Below, one piece after another: positions 1 to 7,012 of a stretch of DNA of 34,385 bases; positions within the stretch are counted from its first letter, which is position 1; the number at the start of each line of letters is the position of its first letter. The position numbers and the translations under genes are program-made. The notes below the pieces were generated by a model. The model searched no databases. It worked only from the letters and a program-made list of their open reading frames with translations, and was not told the origin of the DNA. The stretch spans positions 1 through 34,385 of the forward strand of contig JAWCSA010000007.1 of assembly GCA_038868975.1 (NCBI GenBank), read 5' to 3'. The DNA is from Nitrososphaerales archaeon (GTDB taxonomy: Archaea; Thermoproteota; Nitrososphaeria; Nitrososphaerales; UBA213).

Positions 1-1161
1 GACGAAAATATGCATCACTTTTTGTCACACTATTTGCTAGCTTGATGGGATCTAACTCACGCATGGATTACGCATGAGCTTGTAACAAATAATCTTTAAT
101 TCCTGCTCCAAACTCTTACGTATTACCTAATTATGAGTGAAATACGTTGCCCTCTGTGACGGTAAGATGGAAGGAGTTACCAGTATCCAAATCAAAAAGG
201 GTAGCTGTAGAGATAGGGAGACCAGATCTGATGAGATGCATAAAATGCTTCCAAGGGTAATCTTATGTTATGTTCAGTATTGACATAATTTATTCCCTAC
301 TTTGAGCCGATGGGTGTTACTAGAGCATCAGTACTTCCATAATAGCCGCTCACCATTGATGCCTCAATGATCTTCCTTAGCACAACTATGCGCCAAAGGC
401 ATCATAAACAATTATTCAAAGCCCTCTAAATATGATGATACATACGAACGTATGGGCGATTTTCTCGGTTCTAACTATATCCCGCCGCTGACCGTGGGTA
501 AAAGGCGGCTTCTTCTTTGTCTTATCATCCTCAAGATCCGTCTCATTGCCCTTCCAGTAAACATCTGGGCCTTGTGAGTTTTGCATGCTCGGTTCTCATA
601 GTTGGGAATCGCATAATTAATGATTTAAATAATTTCCAATCTATCCCCGGATATTTGCTTACAACAGAATCTATGTCGTGATCAAAGTACGTTTGAGTTG
701 GGGGTGAACTTGGTGAGGGTGAACTACCCGCTCGTATATATCAATACGACGCACTCATCTTCAATCCTCATCATCCTGGCATATTGTGCACCGCCGGTAG
801 CTACCAGTTCGAAGTGGGCTCTTTCGTGCATTTAAACAACTCGGTCACTATCATTTTTATATATAGAGATGGGGCTCTGGGAAAGTCGTCTGTGCATATA
901 TGATAGCAAGTGTCAATTAACTGGCCCAGTGCGTTCAAAATTTATCTCGATAACTCTCAAGGTTTCGCCTGTGCGGCGTTCCGCCTTCAAGAGAGTATTC
1001 TCGTTCGGATCGGTTATGCATTTATCTGGGACCGCCAAACTTTTAATGCCCGTTCCATTTGGTTTCAAATAATCGCTGCTGGCTGTGCGTGCGCAGGCGA
1101 GATAGACTCTACACGCAGTGAGAACAAGATGGTAAGTTGCGTATAGAGGGATAGAACTGAA
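1..1161. other. Stretch without a convincing gene
   Basis: No reading frame here looks like a protein. The longer open frames between 869 and 1367 overlap one another on both strands and have no recognisable motif. A CCGCC/GGCGG stem near 482-511 followed by a pyrimidine-rich run could be a transcript end, but this is weak. A 9-base motif (GGGTGAACT) occurs twice near 702-726. I see no tRNA, rRNA or CRISPR-like repeats. Because the following genes look mobile and the restriction genes beyond are decayed, this may be degraded accessory DNA; that is inference. Confidence 0.4.
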
Positions 1162-1398
1162 ATGGCAACCATATACGTGAACGCAGTGATCGTGACGGCA
1201 ATCACGATCATACTCGGATACTTCGTCTTCGTGAACGTATTTGACGCAATACCTACCACCAACATGAGTGCGAACGACACGGCGTTCCTGAACCAGTTGA
1301 AGACAACGACCAACGCCGGTTTCCAGCTGCTAGTGATAGGAATCATTGTCATAGCGGCTGTCGGCATACTGAGTTATGTGACATTCCTGCGCGGATAG
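1162..1398 (+). CDS. Small two-helix membrane protein, possibly of viral or plasmid origin
   Basis: This 78-residue protein has two hydrophobic segments (about residues 7-27 and 52-74) joined by a polar, Thr/Asn-rich loop. It has no charged domain, so it is almost entirely membrane-embedded. Small two-helix proteins like this include major capsid proteins of spindle-shaped archaeal viruses and some pilin-like proteins of conjugative elements, but I see no diagnostic motif for either. It lies 4 bases upstream of a small HTH gene on the same strand, so the two are probably co-transcribed. The coding sequence looks more GC-rich than the AT-rich DNA around it, which fits foreign origin. Function unknown. 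Confidence 0.55.
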   Translation: MATIYVNAVIVTAITIILGYFVFVNVFDAIPTTNMSANDTAFLNQLKTTTNAGFQLLVIGIIVIAAVGILSYVTFLRG

Positions 1399-1402
1399 GT
1401 GC

Positions 1403-1570
1403 ATGAAGATGGCCTTCAGACGACTCCCATATGTGACGCCAGAGCTCGCGAGGTCGCTTCGTGAGATGAAGGCCTCGGGATACAGCATAAGAACAATAGC
1501 TGAGAAGATGCAGATGCCCAAGTCGACGGTGTTCCACTACACACGAGGAATACGCACTGAACCAAAGTAG
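1403..1570 (+). CDS. Small helix-turn-helix protein (55 aa)
   Basis: A 55-codon frame starts at ATG 1403, just after the stop of the upstream membrane-protein gene. Its centre reads GYSIRTIAEKMQMPKSTVFHY (split here as GYSIRTIAEK and MQMPKSTVFHY), a standard helix-turn-helix pattern: an Ile-Ala-containing first helix, a Met-Pro turn and a Ser-Thr-Val recognition helix, as in resolvase or transposase N-termini and small MarR/Xre-like regulators. The ends are basic. With no catalytic domain it is most likely a DNA-binding regulator of a mobile element, or the leftover N-terminus of a recombinase. The domain is clear; the role is inferred from its position. Confidence 0.6.
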   Translation: MKMAFRRLPYVTPELARSLREMKASGYSIRTIAEKMQMPKSTVFHYTRGIRTEPK

Positions 1571-1613
1571 CCTCAAGAGGACTGAGAGCTACTCCCACCA
1601 TTGTTTTATTTCA

Positions 1614-1658
1614 CTTCACTGCAATTAACTTCACTGCAGTCAACTTCACTTCTCCAAA
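1614..1658. repeat. Three imperfect 15-bp tandem units
   Basis: Units beginning CTTCACTGCA (1614-1628 and 1629-1643) are followed by a third, diverged unit beginning CTTCACT (from 1644). The array lies between two convergent genes, and the third unit runs into the last codons of the minus-strand membrane-protein gene. It may have arisen by slippage or be part of a termination region. Too short to be a CRISPR array. Confidence 0.6.
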
Positions 1659-1885
1659 CCCTGCCCTCTCTTTCTCCTGACACGTATCATAGGCGAGAGT
1701 AGCAGGTACCATACTATACCCATACCTGCGAGAGACATATAGAGTCCAACCGATCCGAGTGCAGTCTCCACATGTGGGTATGGACTCACATGGTTGCTCC
1801 CTGAGGTCCCCAAATAGGTCGCGGTAATGACAAGCCCCAAAATAAAGATCACAACCCCAGTTGTAAGGAGGTATTTGGTTGGCAT
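1646..1885 (-). CDS. Small two-helix membrane protein with basic tail
   Basis: Starting at ATG 1885 the protein is 79 residues with two hydrophobic helices (about residues 5-25 and 42-63) and a strongly basic C-terminal tail (RVRRKRGQ) that should face the cytoplasm. An in-frame extension to 2002 would add 39 residues, but that part is the reverse complement of the methyltransferase remnant and looks like a shadow, so the shorter start is preferred. It converges with the small HTH gene. Its 5' end abuts the point where methyltransferase homology begins, so it probably arrived with the DNA that truncated that gene. No family recognised. Confidence 0.45.
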   Translation of the reverse strand: MPTKYLLTTGVVIFILGLVITATYLGTSGSNHVSPYPHVETALGSVGLYMSLAGMGIVWYLLLSPMIRVRRKRGQGLEK

Positions 1886-1886
1886 C

Positions 1887-2096
1887 TTTGGAGACTGTTT
1901 AGAACTGCCCACATGGTTCATCAAACTCTTTAGCAGAGGAGATGTTATTCTTGATCCCTTTATTGGGTCAGGCACAACAGCCTTGGCTTGTATGCAACTC
2001 AATAGACATTACATAGGTATAGAGGCATTTGAGGAGTATTACAATCTGGCTCTCTCAAGAATTCATTCTAAAAAAGACGTACTAACTCAAGTTTGA
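1887..2096 (+). pseudogene. C-terminal remnant of a DNA methyltransferase (R-M system)
   Basis: Only the end of an N4/N6 amino-methyltransferase of the permuted (beta-type) class remains. It contains the cofactor-binding motif DPFIGSGTTALAC followed by HYIGIEAFEEYYNLALSRI, the usual C-terminal arrangement of this class. The catalytic (D/S/N)PP(Y/W) region that should lie upstream is absent, and homology starts abruptly near 1887 beside an oppositely oriented small gene. The frame then runs into a MITE-like element at 2086 and ends in it (TQV). If the element and one copy of its duplicated target are removed, the frame continues through about eight more codons to a TAG at 2267-2269, just before the endonuclease remnant. 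This gene cannot make an active enzyme. Confidence 0.8.
2079..2085. repeat. Left target-site duplication of the MITE
   Basis: GTACTAA here is repeated at 2234-2240, directly outside the two inverted repeats of the 148-bp element. The next base is also C in both copies, but on the left that base is the first base of the inverted repeat, so a 7-bp duplication gives the most symmetrical element. Confidence 0.7.
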
Positions 2097-2233
2097 CGGT
2101 ATATAAACCCCTAATTGAACCCGAGGTGCGTTCTATGATTAGCTTGTGCAGATTTCGCTGGTAATATCACATGCGAGACAGCAGGAGTTCGGATTCCATG
2201 TGGCACACCGCTTTATATACCGTCAAACATGAG
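2086..2233. mobile_element. 148-bp MITE-like element
   Basis: The terminal inverted repeats are 22 bp (2086-2107 and 2212-2233) and match at 21 positions. The inner 16 bases of each, TTTGACGGTATATAAA and its complement, are perfect. The element is flanked by the direct repeat GTACTAA at 2079-2085 and 2234-2240, a typical target-site duplication. The roughly 100-bp interior has no coding potential. Each repeat carries a TATA-box-like TTTATATA pointing outward, so the element could drive transcription of its flanks. It sits at the junction of the methyltransferase and endonuclease remnants and replaces the native methyltransferase C-terminus. The transposase able to move it is not in this window: the 1389-bp IS has different ends. 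Confidence 0.8.
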
Positions 2234-2240
2234 GTACTAA
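2234..2240. repeat. Right target-site duplication of the MITE
   Basis: This second copy of GTACTAA abuts the right inverted repeat. Deleting the element with one copy rejoins an open methyltransferase frame, which supports it as the true insertion scar. Confidence 0.7.
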
Positions 2241-2294
2241 CAACACGTAATATCATACTGAAGGTATAGGTTATGGTGTGGGTAGAATAGATGA

Positions 2295-3033
2295 CGGAAT
2301 AGAGTTAAAGACTTAGTAGATACATGCCTCGCTGAATTTTACAAGAAGAGACTGGAAAAGGTTAACAGTTTAAAACTGAAACATGTGCTACGTAGAAAGA
2401 ATCCATATCTATTTAGGTCGAAGGGAGCAGAGAGACCATCAGAAATAGTTGAGCAGCTGTTGAAGGATTATCTTAGTTCCTCTGATGAAACAATATTTGG
2501 AAATGACTTAGAGCCTCTTGCCCGTGAAGTATCAGGAGGTCACGGATCATCTGGTGAAGGTGTTGATTTCGAGATAGAGACCGATACAGTGTTTAAGGCT
2601 GTATCTATGAAGTCAGGTATGAATTGAGGTAATGCTAGTCAGAAGAAAAGATTACATGATGAGTTTATTGCATTAAGAAATCGTATTCAAAAACTTGGCA
2701 AACAATTTGATGCAATTGTGGGGCATGCTTATGGCATAGTTGGTAAGAAGAGAAAGCAGAAGTTCATTTATCGTGATGTGGCAGGACAAGCGTTTTGGAA
2801 AGAAATGACTGGAGATTCAGAGTTCTACACAAAACTTATTGAGGCGATCCGCGATCAGCCCAAGATCCATAAAGTTCAATTTGATAAGGATCTAAAGACC
2901 GCTGTTGAGCGATTTACAAAAGAATTTAGGAATGATTTTTGTAAAACTGATGGCTATAGATTGGACAAAACTTACAAAGTTCGTTAGCGAAGAAAGCTAT
3001 GAGACAAGGAACAAATCTAATAGAAAGGATTAA
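2295..3033 (+). pseudogene. Broken PmeII-like type II restriction endonuclease
   Basis: Conceptual translation through the lesions gives a protein like the PmeII-type endonucleases: FYKKRLEKVNSLKLKHVLRR then KNPYLFR; then DETIFGNDLEPLAREV; then EGVDFEIE...VSMKSGMN; then AGQAFWKEMTGD and VERFTKEFRNDFC. The main frame meets TGA at 2625-2627 exactly where the family pattern expects Trp (SGMN-W-GNASQ), and the same frame resumes, so this looks like TGG to TGA. Near 2950 the frame must shift for the expected ending IDWTKLTKFVSEE, which then runs to TAA at 3031. The N-terminus is also out of frame: IDDGIELKT lies in another frame upstream and no normal start exists. With the truncated methyltransferase this is a dead restriction-modification system. 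Confidence 0.75.
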
Positions 3034-3138
3034 TCGTCAGATGTTCAAACTTAGGTCTGCACTAGTGATGTGCCAATAACGCAACATGGAGAAGATCCAG
3101 CGTCAATGTGCCATCAACGCACCAGAACCGCGAATCGT

Positions 3139-3151
3139 AATTATTATAAAT
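3139..3151 (+). promoter_or_regulatory. Possible TATA box for the HD/YwgA-like pair
   Basis: AATTATTATAAAT resembles an archaeal TATA element. It lies about 107 bases before the TTG start of the HD gene, which would imply a leader of some 80 bases. The rest of the 3034-3256 gap shows no gene. Position alone supports the assignment. Confidence 0.3.
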
Positions 3152-3256
3152 CTCCCCTTCGTCATCGCCCCATAGTCAGCAGTTTGAACAACCCGACGAA
3201 TCAGCAGAGCTGAAAAACGAAATGCTGATAAGCCTCTGGTATGATCATTAAATAGA

Positions 3257-4579
3257 TTGTCAAAAAAGGAGACGATAATTCGTGATCCTATACATGCCTT
3301 TATCTCACTATCGCATTTTGATTTTATTGAACCGCTTGTAAAAACTTCATATTTTCAAAGATTAAGAAGACTTGCTCAACTTGGCGTATCCGTTTATGTC
3401 TACCCTTCTGCAACGCACAACAGGCTAAACCATGCATTGGGAGCGATGGAATTGTTTGTGAAACTTTTTGATCACTTGTTTAAGGATTCAATAAATGATA
3501 ACGACGTGCAAAACCTGAAAAGGCTTGGGGTAGCCGCGACACTTCTGCATGATACTGGTCATGGACCATTTTCGCATGCTTCCGAAACAGCATTCGAATT
3601 CAAGCATGAAGATTTTTCTAAAAAGATAGTTGCTGAAGCTGAGATAAAAGACATTCTACAAAAAGAGGGAATTGATCATAAGGATGTAAATGCTGTTATT
3701 TCGAACACTGTGACCGACAAGAAAGTGATAATATCTCAATTAGTAAGTAGCGAATTAGATGTAGACAGACTAGATTATTTATCCAGAGACTCATACTTCA
3801 CGGGTGCAGGATTCGGGAATATTGATTTACAAAGAATAGTTAGAACTATGACTGTATTTAATGACAATGGACCACTAAAGAATCATGCAGTAACACAGTT
3901 TAAAGGAAAGTATTCCTTAGAAGCTTATGTTCTTGCTCGTCACCTTATGTATCAGGGAGTTTATTTCCATAAGGCTACTAGGTGTGTAGAGAAGTTAATT
4001 GAAGCCGCTTTAACACGCGCTGAAGAACTCGCACAAGAAAACAAGTTACCCCTACCTGACGAGCTTGCCTTTTTAAACGGTGGAAATGAAATGACATTAG
4101 AACAGCATCAAAACCTTGATGACCATGTAATATTTTCTATCTTAGCAAAGTGGACTAAAAGTGATGATCCTATTCTCAGTGACTTATCAAAAAGGATCTT
4201 AAACAGAGATTTGTTGAAAGCTATTGAAGTGCAGCAGAAAGACATTAGCGCTCTATTTCACAAAAATTCAGAAATCAGAAAATTACTCTCTGACAACGGT
4301 CTGAATGATGCCTACTATTTCCTTTTAGATGATCCAAAAGAACAGCCGTATAAACCGTATAAGCCAATACGCGCAGATGAAGAAGCCAGCAAAACTGTAA
4401 TGACCAATATTTTTGTACTAAAAGAAGACGGCGCACCAGAAGAAATATCAGATCTGTCTGTTTCAGAGGTGGTTAATGCTTTGACCAAATACGAGTATTC
4501 ATTTAGAGTTTATGTCCCTGAAAAATATAGAGAACAGGTACGAAGTTTACTAGGAAAAGATCAAATAGTAGGAAAGTAA
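3257..4579 (+). CDS. HD-superfamily phosphohydrolase (YwfO/SAMHD1-like)
   Basis: This 440-residue protein has all the HD-domain metal ligands of the dNTP-triphosphohydrolase type: HNRLNHALGAMEL (His59), LLHDTGHGPFSHASE (His98-Asp99) and SSELDVDRLDYLSRD (Asp168). It belongs with COG1078 proteins such as SAMHD1 and bacterial YwfO, which hydrolyse dNTPs to nucleoside and triphosphate; substrate here is inferred. TTG 3257 is the first usable start, because an in-frame TGA lies at 3242-3244. The gene is followed after 33 bases by a YwgA-like gene. In Bacillus subtilis ywfO and ywgA are close neighbours, so the pairing recurs across domains. Position beside a dead restriction system suggests a defence-type neighbourhood, but a housekeeping nucleotide-pool role is equally possible. 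Confidence 0.85.
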   Translation: MSKKETIIRDPIHAFISLSHFDFIEPLVKTSYFQRLRRLAQLGVSVYVYPSATHNRLNHALGAMELFVKLFDHLFKDSINDNDVQNLKRLGVAATLLHDTGHGPFSHASETAFEFKHEDFSKKIVAEAEIKDILQKEGIDHKDVNAVISNTVTDKKVIISQLVSSELDVDRLDYLSRDSYFTGAGFGNIDLQRIVRTMTVFNDNGPLKNHAVTQFKGKYSLEAYVLARHLMYQGVYFHKATRCVEKLIEAALTRAEELAQENKLPLPDELAFLNGGNEMTLEQHQNLDDHVIFSILAKWTKSDDPILSDLSKRILNRDLLKAIEVQQKDISALFHKNSEIRKLLSDNGLNDAYYFLLDDPKEQPYKPYKPIRADEEASKTVMTNIFVLKEDGAPEEISDLSVSEVVNALTKYEYSFRVYVPEKYREQVRSLLGKDQIVGK

Positions 4580-4612
4580 ATGGTATGAGAGGGACAGCTT
4601 GGGGGGCATAAA

Positions 4613-5164
4613 TTGAAGATAAAACGAAGTGATTTGGGTCGTTTTGCTCTCTTGTTACTTGCCCTTGAAAGCCAGGAAGTTGTAGCAGGTAGGACAAAGC
4701 TTCAAAAGATGCTTTACTTGGCTAATGAATGTGGCTGGAATGCTATTCGCGATTATGTATTTTATGAATATGGTCCATACTCAGAATGGCTTTCGCTGGA
4801 ACTTGAAAATTTAAAAAATATTGAATTAGTGAACGAAGCGACAAAAACACGAGAAGAACGAACACTCTATCTATATAGCCTCACTCAGAAGGGGCGGTCG
4901 ATGCTAGAAGCCATTCTGAAAGAGCTTAATGAACCTAAATTGGTCGAAAAAACAAGGGGGCTTTTAGAGCAATTGACACGTTATACCTCTGATGAATTGG
5001 AGATAATGGCGTCATTACTCTACATTAGCAGAGATAAGGACCTAGATGAGGAGGGAATAGTAAAGACCACTTTGCGTCTGAAGCCTAGATTCAAAGAAGA
5101 ACAAATAAGGAAACATCTAGATGTTTTCTCACTGATAGAAAGATTCAAGCAATTACCAGCGTAG
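4613..5164 (+). CDS. YwgA-like protein, partner of the HD phosphohydrolase
   Basis: This 183-residue protein contains GRTKLQKMLYLANECGWN followed by FYEYGPYSEWLSLELENL, a pattern I associate with YwgA-type proteins. The 'KLQK-YLA ... YGPYS' layout also recalls the broader Panacea/SocA-like antitoxin fold (DUF4065). The C-terminal half is helical and charged, without catalytic motifs. The start is TTG 4613, preceded by a G-run (4601-4606) at ribosome-binding distance. It lies 33 bases after the HD gene and is probably translated from the same mRNA. I infer that it binds or regulates the HD enzyme; a toxin-antitoxin-like relationship is possible but unproven. Confidence 0.65.
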   Translation: MKIKRSDLGRFALLLLALESQEVVAGRTKLQKMLYLANECGWNAIRDYVFYEYGPYSEWLSLELENLKNIELVNEATKTREERTLYLYSLTQKGRSMLEAILKELNEPKLVEKTRGLLEQLTRYTSDELEIMASLLYISRDKDLDEEGIVKTTLRLKPRFKEEQIRKHLDVFSLIERFKQLPA

Positions 5165-5236
5165 CATATCTACCAATACCACTTTTGCCAATACGATTTT
5201 GACAGTACAAGATTGGACAGTGCCCCTGATAGGAGC

Positions 5237-5246
5237 CTTTAAATAG
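5237..5246 (+). promoter_or_regulatory. TATA box of the phnDCE-like operon
   Basis: CTTTAAATAG fits the archaeal TATA consensus. Transcription would start about 25 bases downstream, inside the palindromic site at 5249-5276. A second AT-rich stretch (ATATTTAAATAA, 5276-5287) is less well placed for the ATG at 5310 unless the mRNA is leaderless. Confidence 0.5.
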
Positions 5247-5248
5247 AG

Positions 5249-5276
5249 TTAAGGTAGCCTAATTAGGCTAACCTAA
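5249..5276. promoter_or_regulatory. 28-bp near-palindrome resembling a DtxR/IdeR metal box
   Basis: Two 14-base halves face each other: TTAAGGTAGCCTAA (5249-5262) and TTAGGCTAACCTAA (5263-5276). The reverse complement of one matches the other at 12 of 14 positions, and the central 16 bases (5255-5270) are a perfect palindrome. The right half is identical to the last 14 bases of the 19-bp IdeR consensus as I know it (ending TTAGGCTAACCTAA). It sits over the expected transcription start of the transporter operon, a position suited to repression. DtxR-family regulators are common in archaea. Binding by such a regulator is inference; the palindrome is directly visible. Confidence 0.6.
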
Positions 5277-5309
5277 TATTTAAATAACATCACTTGGAGA
5301 TCTGGCGGT

Positions 5310-6278
5310 ATGGTAAGCAGATACGTATACGCTGTAATTCCTGCTGTGTTAGTTATAGGCATAGTAATAGGCTATGCTCTAACACTACCTAGCAGCGCAG
5401 TAGTGGCAAGAACAGATACGTTGCAGAAACAGGTTAGCATAGCAATCCAACCCACCGCCTCTGCGCAGGATATCGAAAGTCAGGCAAAGGATCTGGAGAA
5501 GTTCCTAGAACAGAAGACAGGCTATGATATCCAGATTTACGTGCCCACTACCTATGCCGGCGCTGTTGAGGCACTGCGATTTAACAAGGTTGATCTGGCA
5601 TTCATGAGCGCATGGCCATCATACTTGGCTAGCAAAAAGGCTGGAGCCGATCTGGGACTGGCAGAAGTAAGGGAGGTAATAATAGATGAGCAGATGAGGG
5701 CAGAGACATATTACTACTCATATTGGGTAGTTAAGAAGGACTCGCCATATCAAAGCCTCGAGCAACTGAAGGGCAAGCGAGCTGCGTTCCCAAGTGCGCT
5801 ATCAACTTCCGGTTATGTGGCTCCAATGGGCAGAATGGTCGAACTTGGATACCTTACTACCGAGCAGGGCAAGGAGGTTGATCCCAAGCAGTTCTTCTCC
5901 GAAGTATTCTTCGCTGGAGGATATGCTCAAGCTTGGGAGGCATTGAAGAACGATAAGGTAGATGTAACAATAATAGCGGGCGATGTAAGCGAGAAGCTTT
6001 ACAGGGAAGTGCTGGACAACACCAGAGTGTTAGAGCAGCAAGGGCCCATACCATCGCACGGTGTGGTCTTCAATAAGGACATGGATCCAAAGGTCAAGGA
6101 AGATATGAAGAAAGCGCTCCTCGAGCTGGGCAAGGACGATAGCACCAGATCGATAATGAGAAAACTGATCTCTGCCATCTTCGTTGGATTCAAGGAGACA
6201 AACAGCGAAACACATCTGGGAATGTTATCAAAAGCATTAGAGGTAACGGGTCTAAAGTTCACAGAAACTTTAAAGTGA
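5310..6278 (+). CDS. phnD: PhnD-type phosphonate/phosphate ABC transporter binding protein
   Basis: This 322-residue protein has an N-terminal hydrophobic segment (about residues 6-28) that should anchor or export it, then a type II periplasmic-binding fold of the PhnD (COG3221) family. Recognisable stretches are VSIAIQPTASAQDIESQAKD, FLEQKTGYDIQIYVPTTYAG, EALRFNKVDLAFMSAWPS, KGKRAAFPSALSTSGYVAP and AWEALKNDKVDVTIIAGD. I see no lipobox Cys, so a membrane anchor is likelier than a lipoprotein. It is first in a three-gene operon and overlaps the ATPase gene by 4 bases. Relatives bind phosphonate, phosphite or similar oxyanions; the ligand is not readable from sequence, and the metal-box-like operator upstream leaves open another substrate. 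Confidence 0.88.
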   Translation: MVSRYVYAVIPAVLVIGIVIGYALTLPSSAVVARTDTLQKQVSIAIQPTASAQDIESQAKDLEKFLEQKTGYDIQIYVPTTYAGAVEALRFNKVDLAFMSAWPSYLASKKAGADLGLAEVREVIIDEQMRAETYYYSYWVVKKDSPYQSLEQLKGKRAAFPSALSTSGYVAPMGRMVELGYLTTEQGKEVDPKQFFSEVFFAGGYAQAWEALKNDKVDVTIIAGDVSEKLYREVLDNTRVLEQQGPIPSHGVVFNKDMDPKVKEDMKKALLELGKDDSTRSIMRKLISAIFVGFKETNSETHLGMLSKALEVTGLKFTETLK

Positions 6279-7012
6279 AAAATATGGATGAAGCGCTGCG
6301 TTTCAACGACATACATCTTTCCTTGGATAAGCGTGAGATACTGAAAGGTGTGTCTCTAAGTGTTAGCAGAGGTGAGATAGTAACTATAATGGGACCAAAT
6401 GGGGCTGGCAAGACAACGCTCTTGAAAATCGCACTAGGCCTGATGAAACCTACGTCAGGCGAACTTTATATTTTCGGTAAGCAAAGGTTAAGCAAGACAG
6501 AGCGTGGTTTGTTGGGGTACATTCCCCAGAACCTTGGCTTGGTTAACGGTTCAAGTGTATTATCTAATGTGATTATGGGTGCCCTGCAGCGAATGCCTGC
6601 ATGGCGATCCATGTTTGGTCTTTACCCAGCGACCATCATCGATGAAGCCTATGGTACAATGCAGTTGCTGGGTATAGAACATCTATCTAATACGAAGGTG
6701 GGCAAGTTAAGTGGTGGTGAGAAGCAAAGGGTTGCAATTGCTAGAACTATGCTGCAAAGACCAGCTATAGTATTTGCTGACGAAATGGCTTCAAACCTTG
6801 ATCTAAAGGCTGCGGGTGATGTAATGGAGAGGTTCTTGGAGATAAGGAAGGAGATGGGTTTAACGCTGATTATGACACATCATAATCCAGAGTTTGCCGA
6901 GATGCATAGCGAGACAGTTCATTTGATGATGAATGGAAGGATAGTAAGCAGCATTCCCGCGTCATCGCTTAACAGAGATAATTTGATAAAGATGTATGGA
7001 CTTGCGGCCTAG
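6275..7012 (+). CDS. phnC: PhnC-type ABC transporter ATPase
   Basis: The 245-residue protein shows a full ABC ATPase: Walker A GPNGAGKTT (about residues 41-49), Q-loop YIPQNLGLV, signature LSGGEKQRVAIART, Walker B IVFADEMASNLD and H-loop MTHH. The Walker B stretch reads ADEMASNLD where relatives usually have DEP-x3-LD, a minor variation. The frame can start at GTG 6275, overlapping the phnD stop, or at ATG 6284; no clear ribosome-binding site separates them. It powers import through the permease encoded by the next gene, with which it overlaps by 17 bases. Confidence 0.9.
   Translation: MKNMDEALRFNDIHLSLDKREILKGVSLSVSRGEIVTIMGPNGAGKTTLLKIALGLMKPTSGELYIFGKQRLSKTERGLLGYIPQNLGLVNGSSVLSNVIMGALQRMPAWRSMFGLYPATIIDEAYGTMQLLGIEHLSNTKVGKLSGGEKQRVAIARTMLQRPAIVFADEMASNLDLKAAGDVMERFLEIRKEMGLTLIMTHHNPEFAEMHSETVHLMMNGRIVSSIPASSLNRDNLIKMYGLAA

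Noticed and set aside
869-1367. Overlapping open frames of 67-100 codons on both strands
   Set aside because: They overlap one another, lack motifs and protein-like composition, and the minus-strand one mirrors the real small membrane-protein gene.
1614-1658. Short tandem repeats as a CRISPR-like array
   Set aside because: Units are contiguous 15-mers without spacers and there are no cas genes in the window.
1886-2002. N-terminal extension of the minus-strand small membrane protein to 118 aa
   Set aside because: The extra 39 residues are antisense to the methyltransferase remnant, whose plus-strand reading is clearly homologous to a known fold.
2108-2211. tRNA-like GAGTTCGGATTCC stretch inside the MITE
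   Set aside because: The stem around it is too short and no D or anticodon arm fits; the terminal repeats and target duplication explain the element better.
3184-3256. Box C/D-like sRNA (CTGA and ATGATCA near the HD gene start)
   Set aside because: The motifs are not in the C, D', C', D order or spacing of archaeal C/D RNAs.
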